Shown here piece after piece: positions 28,725 to 37,506 of a stretch of 64,000 nucleotides of DNA. This DNA is from Methylocella silvestris. GTDB lineage: Bacteria; Pseudomonadota; Alphaproteobacteria; Rhizobiales; Beijerinckiaceae. Below the pieces are notes generated by a model. The model was not told where the DNA came from. It ran no database searches and saw only the letters and a program-made list of their open reading frames with translations. The position numbers and the translations under genes were made by a program. The stretch's first letter is position 1; every line of letters begins with the position of its first letter. The DNA lies in assembly GCF_002891535.1 (NCBI RefSeq), contig NZ_PDZR01000001.1, positions 558,001 to 622,000 of the forward strand, in the 5' to 3' direction.

Positions 28725-29312
28725 CTATCTGTTCTGGCCGGGCACCCATAAAATATCGCCCTCGCCCTTGCGATTGACGTAGCGCGCCGCGACGAACAGG
28801 AAATCAGACAGCCGGTTGACATATTTCAGCGCCGGCTCGCCGACGCGTTCGCCCGGAACCGCGGCGAGCGCGACAAGCAGCCGTTCAGCGCGGCGGGTGA
28901 TCGTGCGGGCAAGATGCAGCGCGGCGGCGGCGCTCGATCCGCCGGGCAGCACGAAAGACATCAGCGGCGGAAGCTCGGCGTTGAGATCGTCGATCTTGCG
29001 TTCAAGCCGGTCGACCTGCGCCTGAACGATCCGCAGCGGCTCATATTGCGGAATAGGTTCGGCCTCTGGCACGCAGAGATCAGCGCCAAGGTCGAACATG
29101 TCATTTTGCACGCAAAGCAGCATGGCGTCGACGCGTGCGCAAGCGGGGTCCTTCGAGGTCGCAACCCGCGCGAGGCCGATCGCGCAATTGGCTTCGTCGA
29201 TCGTGCCATAGACCTCGACCCGCAGATCGTTCTTCGGGCGGCGCTCGCCTGTCCCGAGCGAGGTCTGGCCGGCGTCGCCGGTGCGGGTGTAAATGCGGTT
29301 CAGGACAACCAT
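28725..29312 (-). CDS. ATP:cob(I)alamin adenosyltransferase, PduO type
   Basis: The 195-residue protein has the PduO-type N-terminus RIYTRTGDAGQTSLGTGER, the segment VEVYGTIDEANCAIGLAR, then LPGGSSAAAALHLARTITRRAERLLVAL and YVNRLSDFLFVAARYVN. These are the ATP- and cobalamin-binding motifs. It makes adenosylcobalamin, the cofactor of methylmalonyl-CoA mutase, which acts after propionyl-CoA carboxylase. In many Rhizobiales this gene sits with a HIG1-like gene and etfBA. Here the HIG1-like gene is upstream, but etf genes are not adjacent. Confidence 0.93.
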   Translation of the reverse strand: MVVLNRIYTRTGDAGQTSLGTGERRPKNDLRVEVYGTIDEANCAIGLARVATSKDPACARVDAMLLCVQNDMFDLGADLCVPEAEPIPQYEPLRIVQAQVDRLERKIDDLNAELPPLMSFVLPGGSSAAAALHLARTITRRAERLLVALAAVPGERVGEPALKYVNRLSDFLFVAARYVNRKGEGDILWVPGQNR

Positions 29313-29438
29313 GCGGCTCTTTCGTCATAGTCTGGCCGACGTCGCCGGCGGCGGCTTCCAATACGCATCTTGGCGCGATGACGATCTGAAGTTTCGGCGA
29401 AGCTGCGGCGCCGCGCCGAGGATAGCTTATCCCTGACG

Positions 29439-29627
29439 TCAGCCGCGCAACCATAATATGCCAATGATGACGAGGATTGCGAAAAACTGCAATCCAACCC
29501 GCCACCGCATCAGCTTTTGCGACAAATTCGGGCTGCCCCCCCGCATCATGTTGACAAAGCCCGCCAGCAGCACGGCAGCGACCGCGCCGACGGCGAGAGC
29601 GGCGATGACATTGGTTGCGGCGTGCAT
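29439..29627 (-). CDS. HIG1-domain twin transmembrane protein
   Basis: The 62-residue protein has two membrane segments, NVIAALAVGAVAAVLLAGFVNMM and FFAILVIIGILWL, joined by a polar loop MRGGSPNLSQKLMRWRVGLQ. The Q-x-x-x-R-W-R-x-x-x-Q pattern matches the HIG1 family. Mitochondrial members (Rcf1/HIG1A) assist respiratory supercomplexes. Bacterial ones are barely studied. It is on the same strand as the adenosyltransferase gene, 126 nt upstream of it, and 114 nt after the TIGR02302 gene. Too small to be certain, but its conserved neighbour makes it likely real. Confidence 0.8.
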   Translation of the reverse strand: MHAATNVIAALAVGAVAAVLLAGFVNMMRGGSPNLSQKLMRWRVGLQFFAILVIIGILWLRG

Positions 29628-29741
29628 CTTGAGCGGCTCCAGAATTGAGAGGGCAGGCGAACCGCGCAGCGGCGGACCGGCGTGTGCGATCGCGGAAAGT
29701 TGGGGCGGCTTCGGACGGGCGGCGGGTGAGCGCCGCCTCGC

Positions 29742-32507
29742 TCAGTAGCGGCGCAGCAGGCGCTCCAGATAATCCATCTCCTCGCGCGGGCGCGAAAAGT
29801 CTCCGAGTCGACGGCGCAACTCCTCCAGCACGCGCTGCGCTCTCTCGGCGGCGGGAACGCCCATCGGATCATATTTGGCGCTGGGATTGAAGGCGCGCTC
29901 GCGTCCGCTCGGCCGGCCGAGCGGATCGGTGCCATCCTGGCCATATTGACCCTGCTGTCCCGGTCCTTCCTGTCCCTCGCCCTGGCCCTCTCCCTGCGCC
30001 TGGCCTTGGCCCTCGCCTTCACCCTGCTGGCCCATGGCCTGCGCCAGCTTTTGAGCGCCCTCGCGTAACCCGTCGAGGGCGCGGCCCTGCGCCTCGACCG
30101 CAGAATCGGAGCCGCGCGCGCCTTGGCCGAGCGCCTTTTTCGCCTCTTGCATGGCTTTTTGCGCTTCGCTAAGGCCGGGGCCGCCCTGGCCCGCCTTTTT
30201 CAGCCGCTGTTCCAGATCCTCGAGGCGTTGGCGCAAATCCTCCTGCCGCTTTTCGAGTTCGGCCTGCGATTTGCCGGGCTCCGACTTGCCGCCCGGCTTC
30301 TGATCCGCCTCCTGCTGCGGGTCGCCATCCTCGCCCGGCTGGTCCGGCTCGCCCCCGCTCAAATCCTCCTCATCCTGCAGCTCGTCGAGCGCGCCGCGCT
30401 GGCGTCTTTGCTGGCGCTTGGCGGCCTCGCCTTTCTGATAGGTCTCGTCGCGCAGCTGCTGCTGCTCGCGGCTCATGCGATCGAGCTCATTCAGCGCGCG
30501 GCTCATCTCCCGTGATTGCGGATCGCGCTTGCGATGCTGCGCCATCTTCAGATTTTCGAGGATGTTCTGCATCTGCTCGAGCATCTTCTGGGCCTCGGCG
30601 GGATCGCCGTTTTGCGCGAGCTGCTGCATCTTGTCGAGCATCGCCTTCAGCTCTTTTTCGCTGATCGATTTGCCGGACCCGCGCTGATCGTCGGCGCCCT
30701 GATCGGCGTCCTCCTGCTTTTGCTGCTGCTGTTCGGCGAATTCGCGCAGGAATTTGTCCATCGCCGCACGGAGATTGTCGGTAAGGCGCTTGATTTCCTC
30801 GGGCGGCGCGTTGCGTTGCAGCGCCTCGCGCAACTGCTGCTGCGCGGCGCGCAGATCGCGTTCGGCTTCCGAGAGGTCGCCCTCTTCGAGTCGCAGCGCC
30901 ATTTGCCAGAGATAATCGGCGACATCGATGAGATCCTTGTCGCTGCTCGCCGCCGCGAGGCGTTCGGAGGCGACGCGCAAGCCGAGATAGACGCCGTCGC
31001 TGACGTCGAAGGAGTCGGGGGCGATCATCAGCGCGTCGAGCGCGGTCGAGACGCTGCCCTTGTCGTCCGGATTGAGCACGAGATTGCGCCGCTGCTCGAC
31101 CAGCGCGCGGGCGAGCGGCTTCACGAAGGGCTTTTGCGGCAGGACGATCGTGAAGGCTTCGCTCTTGCCTTCATTGCCGCCTTCGTCGTGCGCAACGAGC
31201 GTCATCTGCGCCCGCGCGCCGGCCCATGGATTTTCGGACAGATCGATGGTGGTTTCCGCCTCGCCGGCCTCATCGCCGGCGGGAGGCAGCTGCAAGGCGG
31301 CCTTCGGCGCCTCGACCAGCGAACGGGAGGAGGGCTTGCCGTCGGGCAGCACCGGGTTGGCGAAGACAGCCTCTGCGGAGATCGCGCCGTAATCGTCCTT
31401 GATCTGGTAGCGCAGCGTCAGGGAGCCGCGCGCATTGGGGCGCGGGACGGCGGCGAGCGCGATCGTCGGCGGCTTGTCGGGGATGCTCGCGAAATCGAAG
31501 GAGCCGACGCCCTCGATAGCGAGGCCGGCGTCGCCGCGTAGCACAAGGCGCGCCTCATTATGGGCGGCGGAGCTCGCGACTTGCGTTGCGGCCGGGGCGG
31601 GCGGGTTCGGCCCTGGCGCGCCGGCGTCCTTGGCTGGAGCCTCCCTGGCGTCGTCGCGCGGCGGCTCGACGAGCGCGCCGGTCGCGCGATAGGCTGGCTT
31701 GCCCGCCGAACCGCGGATGACGATGACCGAGCCGACCGGCGCTTCGATCTTTTCAGGGGAAGGCCCGGCCACGCGCTGGGTCAGGACGATCGGCGAGCGG
31801 CCTGTATACGGGGGCGGATCGACCCAGGCGTCGATGCGCTGCCCGGCGCTGGCGAGGCTGGCGAAGCGCCAGTCGAAGGCGGCCGCCACCCGCGCATATT
31901 TCTCCGGCCCGGCGATGAAGGCGGCGGCGACGAGCGCGACGAGAACAGCGGCGCGCAGCGCGTAGCGGTCGACGTCGACGACGCGCGGCGACGGCGAGCC
32001 GGTCCGCAGCAACGCGATCTGCCGCTCGGCGCGGCGTCGGTGCAGCGCCCACAAGGCTTCGGTTTCAGGATCGCCGTCGGCGTTGCCGAGACGGTCGTCG
32101 AGAACCGCGGCGGGGCGCTCCTTTAGTCCCGAGACCCGGTCGATCCGCTCCAGCGCTTCCCGCCTTGTCGGCAGGCGCAGCCTGCGCATCGGCCAGAGCG
32201 CGAAGGCGAGCGCAGCGGCAAAAAGCGCAACGCCTGCAAGGCGCGCCCAATGCGGCGTCTCCAGCCAAAGCCCCGTGAAGGACAAAGCGAGGAAGGCCCC
32301 CGCGACGATCAGCGCCGGCGTCAAAGCGCGCCAGCTGCGCTCGAACAGCAAGAGCGCGCGCCCTTGCAAGACGAGACGGTCGAGGCGCTGCGCCGGGCGT
32401 GCGGCGCTCCCCAACCGTCCTTCGGACGCAACGTCTTTGCCGCTCGGGCGTCCGAAATTCGCCAAATGCATCTCCGAAAAGCGGTTCGTTCGCCGGCCTG
32501 ACCGCAT
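29742..32507 (-). CDS. TIGR02302 family membrane protein with long Gln/Glu-rich C-terminus
   Basis: The 921-residue protein has two N-terminal membrane segments and a third near residues 190-205. A large periplasmic-looking region follows (VDPPPYTGRSPIVL, DDYGAISAEAVFANPVLP). The C-terminal part, from about residue 580, is coiled-coil-like and rich in Gln, Glu, Lys and Gly, with a GQGEGEGQGQ stretch. It ends in YDPMGVPAAERAQRVLEELRRRLGDFSRPREEMDYLERLLRRY, a clearly conserved terminus. The family is found in alphaproteobacteria, usually next to lysA, and has no known function. The start is uncertain: an ATG at 32471 (MHLANFGRP) is an equal choice, and neither has a good ribosome site. Confidence 0.85.
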   Translation of the reverse strand: MRSGRRTNRFSEMHLANFGRPSGKDVASEGRLGSAARPAQRLDRLVLQGRALLLFERSWRALTPALIVAGAFLALSFTGLWLETPHWARLAGVALFAAALAFALWPMRRLRLPTRREALERIDRVSGLKERPAAVLDDRLGNADGDPETEALWALHRRRAERQIALLRTGSPSPRVVDVDRYALRAAVLVALVAAAFIAGPEKYARVAAAFDWRFASLASAGQRIDAWVDPPPYTGRSPIVLTQRVAGPSPEKIEAPVGSVIVIRGSAGKPAYRATGALVEPPRDDAREAPAKDAGAPGPNPPAPAATQVASSAAHNEARLVLRGDAGLAIEGVGSFDFASIPDKPPTIALAAVPRPNARGSLTLRYQIKDDYGAISAEAVFANPVLPDGKPSSRSLVEAPKAALQLPPAGDEAGEAETTIDLSENPWAGARAQMTLVAHDEGGNEGKSEAFTIVLPQKPFVKPLARALVEQRRNLVLNPDDKGSVSTALDALMIAPDSFDVSDGVYLGLRVASERLAAASSDKDLIDVADYLWQMALRLEEGDLSEAERDLRAAQQQLREALQRNAPPEEIKRLTDNLRAAMDKFLREFAEQQQQKQEDADQGADDQRGSGKSISEKELKAMLDKMQQLAQNGDPAEAQKMLEQMQNILENLKMAQHRKRDPQSREMSRALNELDRMSREQQQLRDETYQKGEAAKRQQRRQRGALDELQDEEDLSGGEPDQPGEDGDPQQEADQKPGGKSEPGKSQAELEKRQEDLRQRLEDLEQRLKKAGQGGPGLSEAQKAMQEAKKALGQGARGSDSAVEAQGRALDGLREGAQKLAQAMGQQGEGEGQGQAQGEGQGEGQEGPGQQGQYGQDGTDPLGRPSGRERAFNPSAKYDPMGVPAAERAQRVLEELRRRLGDFSRPREEMDYLERLLRRY

Positions 32508-32599
32508 TTCGGTCGGTCAAGGCGCTCGTGCGGCCGTGCGCATGCGTCATCAAGCTATCATGTCGGAGCGCCAGCGCCAGACGCAAGGGTTGAGACCCT

Positions 32600-33868
32600 C
32601 TACCGCAACCAAGCCGGAATTTTGTCGAGGCCGATCAATTCATCATAGGTGAGGCGCGGCCGGACCACGGCATAGGCGGCCCCATTGACGAGAATTTCGG
32701 GGACGAGCAGGCGTGAATTATAGGTCGAGGATTGCGTCGCGCCATAGGCTCCGGCCGACAGGATCGCGAGGAGATCGCCGGGCAAAGGCTCCACCATCTT
32801 GCGCCCGAGGGCCAGATAATCGCCCGTTTCGCACACCGGCCCGACGACGTCGGCGACGATCTCCGGCGCGTTCTCGCGCGGGCGAACGGGCTTAATCTCG
32901 TGGTAGGCGTCATAAAGCGTCGGCCGGATCAGATCGTTCATCGCCGCGTCGACGATGACGAAAGCCTTCGCCGCGCCGCGTTTGATATAGAGAACGCGCG
33001 TCACGAGTATTCCGGCGTTGCCGGCGATGAGCCGGCCAGGTTCGCAGACGACGCGGCAGTCGAGGGCGCCGAGGCGGGCGCGCAAAATGCGGGCGTAGCG
33101 GTCCGGATGATAGCTCGCCGGGTCCTCGCCCTCGCGATAGGGAATGCCGAGGCCGCCGCCGACATCGACATGATCGATTTCATGGCCATCGGCGCGCAGC
33201 GTTTCGACGAAGCCGGCGGCAAGCCTGAACGAGGCGTCGAAGGGTTCGAGGTCGGTGATCTGCGAGCCGATATGCAGATCGACGCCGCTGACCTTTATGT
33301 TGGGCAGCCGCCCCGCCTCGGCATAGACTTCGCGCGCGCGGGAAATTGGCACGCCGAATTTATTCTCGGACTTGCCGGTCGAAATCTTGGCGTGGGTCTT
33401 GGCGTCGACGTCCGGATTGACGCGAATGGCGATGCGCGCGATCGACCCCGCCGCGTGCGCGGCCTCGGAGAGCGCGAGAAGTTCGGGCTCCGATTCGACA
33501 TTGAAGCAGAAGATGCCGGCCTTGAGTGCAAAACCCATCTCCTCCTTTGTCTTGCCGACGCCGGAAAAGGTAATCCTGGAGGCGGGAGCGCCGGCGGCGA
33601 GGGCGCGGCGAAGCTCCCCTTCCGAGACGACGTCCATCCCCGCGCCGAGCCGGGCGAGGGTCGTCAGCACGGCCTGGTTGGAGTTCGCCTTGACGGCGTA
33701 GCAGACCAGCGAATCGATTCCCGCGAGCGCCGATTTGAAGACCTGATAATGGCGCGAGAGGGTCGCGCTCGAATAGCAGTAGAAGGGCGTGCCGACTTCG
33801 TCCGCGAGCGCGGCGAGATCAACGTCTTCGGCATGTAGAACGCCGTTTTTTGTCGTGAAATGATGCAT
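32600..33868 (-). CDS. lysA: Diaminopimelate decarboxylase
   Basis: The 422-residue fold-type III PLP enzyme has the cofactor lysine in YAVKANSN (Lys60), HIGSQITDLEPF, DVGGGLGIPY, EPGRLIAGNAG and the catalytic CETGDYLA. It decarboxylates meso-diaminopimelate to L-lysine, the last step of lysine synthesis. It begins MHHFTTKNGVLHAEDVDL, typical of alphaproteobacteria. It starts 14 nt after a small lipoprotein gene. That order is common in the class, though argH is not upstream here. The TIGR02302 gene follows. Confidence 0.96.
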   Translation of the reverse strand: MHHFTTKNGVLHAEDVDLAALADEVGTPFYCYSSATLSRHYQVFKSALAGIDSLVCYAVKANSNQAVLTTLARLGAGMDVVSEGELRRALAAGAPASRITFSGVGKTKEEMGFALKAGIFCFNVESEPELLALSEAAHAAGSIARIAIRVNPDVDAKTHAKISTGKSENKFGVPISRAREVYAEAGRLPNIKVSGVDLHIGSQITDLEPFDASFRLAAGFVETLRADGHEIDHVDVGGGLGIPYREGEDPASYHPDRYARILRARLGALDCRVVCEPGRLIAGNAGILVTRVLYIKRGAAKAFVIVDAAMNDLIRPTLYDAYHEIKPVRPRENAPEIVADVVGPVCETGDYLALGRKMVEPLPGDLLAILSAGAYGATQSSTYNSRLLVPEILVNGAAYAVVRPRLTYDELIGLDKIPAWLR

Positions 33869-33882
33869 TTCAGCGGGACGCG

Positions 33883-34158
33883 TCAGAGAACCGGGTCGAG
33901 CGCGAAGGGGCGAGGCGGCTTTTTGGCGCTCCCGCTCGCCTCGGCGGCCGCGGCCCCCTTCGGAGGCGAGATGGCCGCCGAATCGAGTGGTTCGATCTCA
34001 TTATTGCGCGGCAGCCCGGCATAGGGCGCGGCGGCGACAGGCGCGTCGACCGCCGAGCCCTGCGGCGCCTCTGGCGGGCCGCGCCGTCCGCAGCCGGCAA
34101 GGCAAAGCCCGAGCGCGAGACAGAGGACGGTGGGAAAAATCTGGCGAGGAAAGGTCAA
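33883..34158 (-). CDS. Small lipoprotein upstream of lysA (LptM/YifL-like)
   Basis: The protein has about 91 residues. A short signal sequence (FPRQIFPTVLCLALGLCLAGC) ends in the lipobox LAGC, followed by GRRGPPEAP, the pattern of LptM/YifL-type lipoproteins. The rest is Pro/Ala-rich and ends KKPPRPFALDPVL. LptM stabilises LptDE in enterobacteria; the same role here is only a possibility. No ATG suits: I choose a TTG at 34158 with GGAG 9 nt upstream, which gives a compact signal peptide. The next in-frame TTG at 34212 would add 18 residues. It precedes lysA by 14 nt. Confidence 0.75.
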   Translation of the reverse strand: MTFPRQIFPTVLCLALGLCLAGCGRRGPPEAPQGSAVDAPVAAAPYAGLPRNNEIEPLDSAAISPPKGAAAAEASGSAKKPPRPFALDPVL

Positions 34159-34360
34159 GGGCGCGGCTCCGGTGGAAGCGCTACACCAAAACCTTGACGA
34201 TTGGAACCGCAATGGAGCGGATTGCTACGGGCCGGGTCTGGCGATGCCTAATAAACCCGCATTCGCTCAGATGCTTAGATGCTACCATGACGCGCGCGCG
34301 TCCCGCCGCAACGGAAAGATCCCCCAGGGCTTTCCGCCGCCTCCAACGCGGAGAAGTTCA

Positions 34361-35203
34361 TTGAAGCTTCGAGTCGGCTACGAACTGAGTTATGAATTTC
34401 CGCAGGCGACGCCGCTGATCGGAATGCTGAATGTTCATCATTCGCGTGTCGCCGATCTTGCCGAACCCGACCATATCAAGATCACGCCGCCGGTGCGCAT
34501 TTCCGGCTACCGCGATCTGTTCGGCAATTGGTGCAGCCGGTTGGTCGCGCCCGCCGGCTCCGTGATTCTCTCGACTGACGCGATCGTCTCGGACACGGGG
34601 CTGCCCGACGAGATTGTCCCGGACGCGGAGCAGGTCCCGATCGAGCTTCTTCCGGAAGAGGCGATCGTGTTTCTGCTGCCGAGCCGGTTTTGCGATTCAG
34701 ATCGCCTGCTCGATCTTGCCTGGCAGTTGTTCGGCCACACCAAGCCCGGCTGGGCGCGCGTGCAGGCGATCTGCGACTTCACGCACAAGCGCATCCAGTT
34801 CGGCTATAATTTCGCGCGGGTCACGCGGACGGCCTCCGAAGCCTATCAGGAAGGGCAGGGCGTCTGCCGCGACTACGCCCATTTGGCCGTCGCTTTCTGC
34901 CGCGCGCTCAACATTCCGGCGCGCTATTGCACCGGCTATCTCGGAGACGTCGGCATGGAGCCGCCCTATCCGCCGGGCGATTTCGCGGCCTGGTTCGAGG
35001 TCTATCTTGGCGGCGCGTGGCGCACCTTCGACGCCCGCAACAATGAGCCGCGCATCGGCCGGGTTCTGCTCGCCCGCGGACGCGACGCCGCCGATGTCGC
35101 CATCACGACCACTTTCGGGCCGAATGTGCTGAAAGGGTTTCGCGTCTGGACCGACGAAATTTTGGAAGAGACCGGCGCGGCGCCGCGAGTAGCGATAGCC
35201 TGA
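34361..35203 (+). CDS. Transglutaminase-like family protein
   Basis: The 280-residue protein has an N-terminal beta domain (LRVGYELSYEFPQATPLIGMLNVHHSR), then a transglutaminase core. The core has Cys169 in QGVCRDYAHLAVAFCRAL and Asp224 in WRTFDARNN. The position before AW that usually holds the catalytic His is Ala209 (DFAAWFEVYL). Related alphaproteobacterial proteins are often annotated as cysteine protease-like, and their function is unproven. The start is a TTG at 34361, after CGGAGAAG. The open frame extends to 34130, but that part is not conserved-looking and overlaps the divergent lipoprotein promoter. A long hairpin follows the stop. Confidence 0.82.
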   Translation: MKLRVGYELSYEFPQATPLIGMLNVHHSRVADLAEPDHIKITPPVRISGYRDLFGNWCSRLVAPAGSVILSTDAIVSDTGLPDEIVPDAEQVPIELLPEEAIVFLLPSRFCDSDRLLDLAWQLFGHTKPGWARVQAICDFTHKRIQFGYNFARVTRTASEAYQEGQGVCRDYAHLAVAFCRALNIPARYCTGYLGDVGMEPPYPPGDFAAWFEVYLGGAWRTFDARNNEPRIGRVLLARGRDAADVAITTTFGPNVLKGFRVWTDEILEETGAAPRVAIA

Positions 35204-35216
35204 AGGCGGGTTTTTC

Positions 35217-35262
35217 AACGCAAAGGGGCGAAAAGTCGGAAGACTTTTCGCCCCTTTGCGTT
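35217..35262. terminator. Perfect 21-bp hairpin between convergent genes
   Basis: Arms at 35217-35237 and 35242-35262 are exact reverse complements over 21 bp and close on a GGAA tetraloop of the GNRA type. It lies 13 nt after the transglutaminase-like gene and 26 nt after the atpF end on the other strand, so it can serve both as a transcript end. Neither side has a true T-run, so it may act by RNA stabilisation rather than classic termination. Confidence 0.7.
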
Positions 35263-35288
35263 TGGACGGGGGTAAGCCCCGAAAATTA

Positions 35289-35771
35289 TTAGTGAAACAG
35301 CGACTTCAGGTCGCCGATGCTGCTGGAAATGAGCTGTTCGCCGAACGGCCCTTTGGCTTCTTCCCTGAGCACCAGCCCTGCGGCCTTCGTCGCGGCGTCG
35401 GCGGCGGCGGCGCGCACATCGGACGTCGCCTGCGCTTCGGCGGCGGCGATTTTTTCCTGCGCCTGCTTGGTGCGCCGCTCGACGAATTCGCTAAGCCGTA
35501 CTGCGGCTTCCTTGGCGAGACGGTCCGCTTCGGCATGGGCCTGCGCGATGACCGCGGCCGCCTCGGCCTCGGCTTCCTGCAATTTCTTGCCGAAAGAGGC
35601 AAGCACGGCTTCCGCTTCGGCGCGGAGTCGTTCGGCCTCGGCGAGTTCGGCCTTGATCCGCTCGGCGCGGCCATCCAGCGCGGCGCCAAGCTTCTTATGC
35701 ACGCCGAGATAGGCGAAGAGGCCCACAAGCAGCAGGAACCCGAAGGCGACGAATGATTCTGCGTTCAGCAT
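35289..35771 (-). CDS. atpF: ATP synthase F0 subunit b
   Basis: The 160-residue protein has one N-terminal membrane helix (ESFVAFGFLLLVGLFAYLGVHKKL) and a long charged coiled coil (ERIKAELAEAERLRAEAEAVLASFGKKLQEAEAEAAAVIAQAHAEADRLAKEA). This is subunit b, half of the b/b' peripheral stalk. The ATG at 35771 is the family start; the longer frame upstream is only the shadow of atpF'. It is the last gene of atpI-B-E-F'-F. The F1 genes (atpHAGDC) are not in the window, as expected for the split alphaproteobacterial layout. Confidence 0.93.
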   Translation of the reverse strand: MLNAESFVAFGFLLLVGLFAYLGVHKKLGAALDGRAERIKAELAEAERLRAEAEAVLASFGKKLQEAEAEAAAVIAQAHAEADRLAKEAAVRLSEFVERRTKQAQEKIAAAEAQATSDVRAAAADAATKAAGLVLREEAKGPFGEQLISSSIGDLKSLFH

Positions 35772-35787
35772 GGACTTAACTCCGCCC

Positions 35788-36339
35788 TTACGCCTGGGCC
35801 TTTGAGACCGCCGCAGCGACTGCGACTGAATCGGCCGCGCGCCCGGTGAGGCGCTCGACGATCGCCGTGGCGGCGTCCGCGGCGATCGTCCCGACATTCG
35901 CCATGGCTTTGGATTTGGTCTCGACGATCTGCTTTTCGGCCTCGGCCAGCTTGCCGGCGAGATCGGATTCCAGCGCATGGCGCTTGGCGTCGTTCTCGGC
36001 GTTGATCTTCGCCTGCGTTTCCTGCGCCACGGCCTGCGACTTGGCGCGGGCGGCGGCGATCGTTTTTTCGTGCTCCGCGGCGGCCTGTTCGGATTTTTCG
36101 CGCGCGAGATGCGCTTCCTTGAGATCGCTCGTGATCTTGCCCTGGCGCGTGGTCAGGATGCCTTCCATGCGCGGCAAAGCGATCTTCGAAAGGAGATAAT
36201 AAAGCAGCCCGAAGCTGATCGCGAGCCAGATCAGGGTCGAGGAGAAATTGGCCGAATCGAATGGCGGGAAGGCGTGGGCGCCATGGTCGATGTCGGCGGG
36301 CTCGACCGTGCCGCTGGTGTGCCCTTCATGTGTCGCCAT
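35788..36339 (-). CDS. atpF': ATP synthase F0 subunit b'
   Basis: The 183-residue protein has a His/Asp-rich N-terminus (MATHEGHTSGTVEPADIDHGAHAFPPFDSANF) typical of b' subunits. A membrane helix (STLIWLAISFGLLYYLLSKIALPRM) and a coiled coil with many Ala, Lys and Glu follow. It forms the peripheral stalk with subunit b. I use the ATG at 36339 after AGGAT. The preceding TTG two codons earlier is less likely. It sits 16 nt before atpF and 74 nt after atpE. b' is found in photosynthetic and many alphaproteobacterial ATP synthases. Confidence 0.93.
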   Translation of the reverse strand: MATHEGHTSGTVEPADIDHGAHAFPPFDSANFSSTLIWLAISFGLLYYLLSKIALPRMEGILTTRQGKITSDLKEAHLAREKSEQAAAEHEKTIAAARAKSQAVAQETQAKINAENDAKRHALESDLAGKLAEAEKQIVETKSKAMANVGTIAADAATAIVERLTGRAADSVAVAAAVSKAQA

Positions 36340-36413
36340 CGTCAAATCCTGCGCGATGTTGCAAAAACGAAAAAATTGCGCCCGGCGCGAAGTCCGGGCG
36401 CACCGTTTCGCGC

Positions 36414-36641
36414 TTAAAGCACGAAGAGCAGCAGAATCGCCACGAGGAAGGCGAAAATGCCGAGACCTTCCGCAAGCGCCGCGCCGATGAAGGCGCGACC
36501 GAACTGGGCGTCGGAGGCGGTCGGATTGCGCAGGGCGCCCGACAGGAAGTTGCCGAAAATCAGGCCGACGCCGATGGCGGCGGCGCCCATACCGATGGCG
36601 GCGAGGCCGGCGCCGATGAATTTAGCTGCTGCGGGATCCAT
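36414..36641 (-). CDS. atpE: ATP synthase F0 subunit c
   Basis: The 75-residue hairpin protein has two helices. The polar loop is [15 protein letters not shown] (with the conserved RNP), and the ion-binding carboxylate is the Glu in [18 protein letters not shown]. The absence of the sodium-type Gln/Ser pattern points to proton coupling. It forms the rotating c-ring. It lies 52 nt after atpB. Confidence 0.95.
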   Translation of the reverse strand: MDPAAAKFIGAGLAAIGMGAAAIGVGLIFGNFLSGALRNPTASDAQFGRAFIGAALAEGLGIFAFLVAILLLFVL

Positions 36642-36693
36642 TAAATACTCCTGGCTTGCGGAAGCGGGCGCTGATCTGTTGTTGATATTTTAT

Positions 36694-37446
36694 TCAGTGA
36701 CCCGGATGAATTGCGTCGTTCAGATAGACGCAAGTGAGGATGGCGAAGACGTAGGCTTGCAGAACGGCCACGAGAAGCTCGAAAGCCGTCAGCACGACAA
36801 CGCCGGCCAGAGGAAGCGGCGCGATCACGGCATAGGCGCCGGCGCCGAGCAAAGCAGCGGTGAAGCCGCCGAGAACCTTGAGGGTGATGTGGCCCGCCAG
36901 CATGTTGGCGAAGAGGCGGACGGACAGGCTGATCGGCCGCGAAACGAAGGAGATCACCTCGATCAGCACGATGAAGGGCAGCAGCGCCGGGGCGACGCCC
37001 GAGGGCACGAACAGATTGAGGAAATGCGCGCCGTGGCGCAGGACGCCGTAAACGATCACGGTGCCGATCACCAAAGCGGCCAGCGCGAAGGTGACGATGA
37101 TCTGGCTCGTCACCGTGAAAGTATAGGGAATGATGCCGATGAGATTGGAGAACAGCACGAACAGGAACAGCGAGAAGACGAAGGGGAAAAAGCGCATCCC
37201 CTCATGTCCGGCCGACATGCGCACCGTATTGGCGACGAACTCATAGGTCATCTCAGCGGCCGATTGGAGCCGGCCGGGAACGAGCGAGCGCCCCGAGGTG
37301 CCAAGGATCATCAGCGCCGCGCAAGCGAGGACGACAATGATCATGAACAGGGAGGCATTGGTGAAGGAGGCGTCGATTCCGAACGGGTGTAAGCTCAGGA
37401 TCGGCTCGATCTTGAACTGATGGATCGGATCCATTTTTTCTGCCAC
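36694..37446 (-). CDS. atpB: ATP synthase F0 subunit a
   Basis: The 250-residue membrane protein has the conserved Arg in [14 protein letters not shown], facing the c-ring Glu, and [18 protein letters not shown]. It ends with the helix [27 protein letters not shown]. It forms the proton half-channels. The start is a GTG at 37446 with a G-rich site 7 nt upstream. A possible ATG lies 4 codons later, before DPIHQF. It is second in the operon, after atpI. Confidence 0.95.
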   Translation of the reverse strand: MAEKMDPIHQFKIEPILSLHPFGIDASFTNASLFMIIVVLACAALMILGTSGRSLVPGRLQSAAEMTYEFVANTVRMSAGHEGMRFFPFVFSLFLFVLFSNLIGIIPYTFTVTSQIIVTFALAALVIGTVIVYGVLRHGAHFLNLFVPSGVAPALLPFIVLIEVISFVSRPISLSVRLFANMLAGHITLKVLGGFTAALLGAGAYAVIAPLPLAGVVVLTAFELLVAVLQAYVFAILTCVYLNDAIHPGH

Positions 37447-37506
37447 GTGCGAACCCCCGCCTCACCCATGATCGGCGCCCACGCGGGCGCCTTGCCTGCC
37501 GTCGCG

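Noticed and set aside
30000-30040. Repeated CCCTCGCC/CTGGCC-type short repeats looking like a satellite array
   Set aside because: They encode the Gly/Gln/Glu low-complexity tail of the TIGR02302 protein and are not an intergenic repeat or CRISPR.
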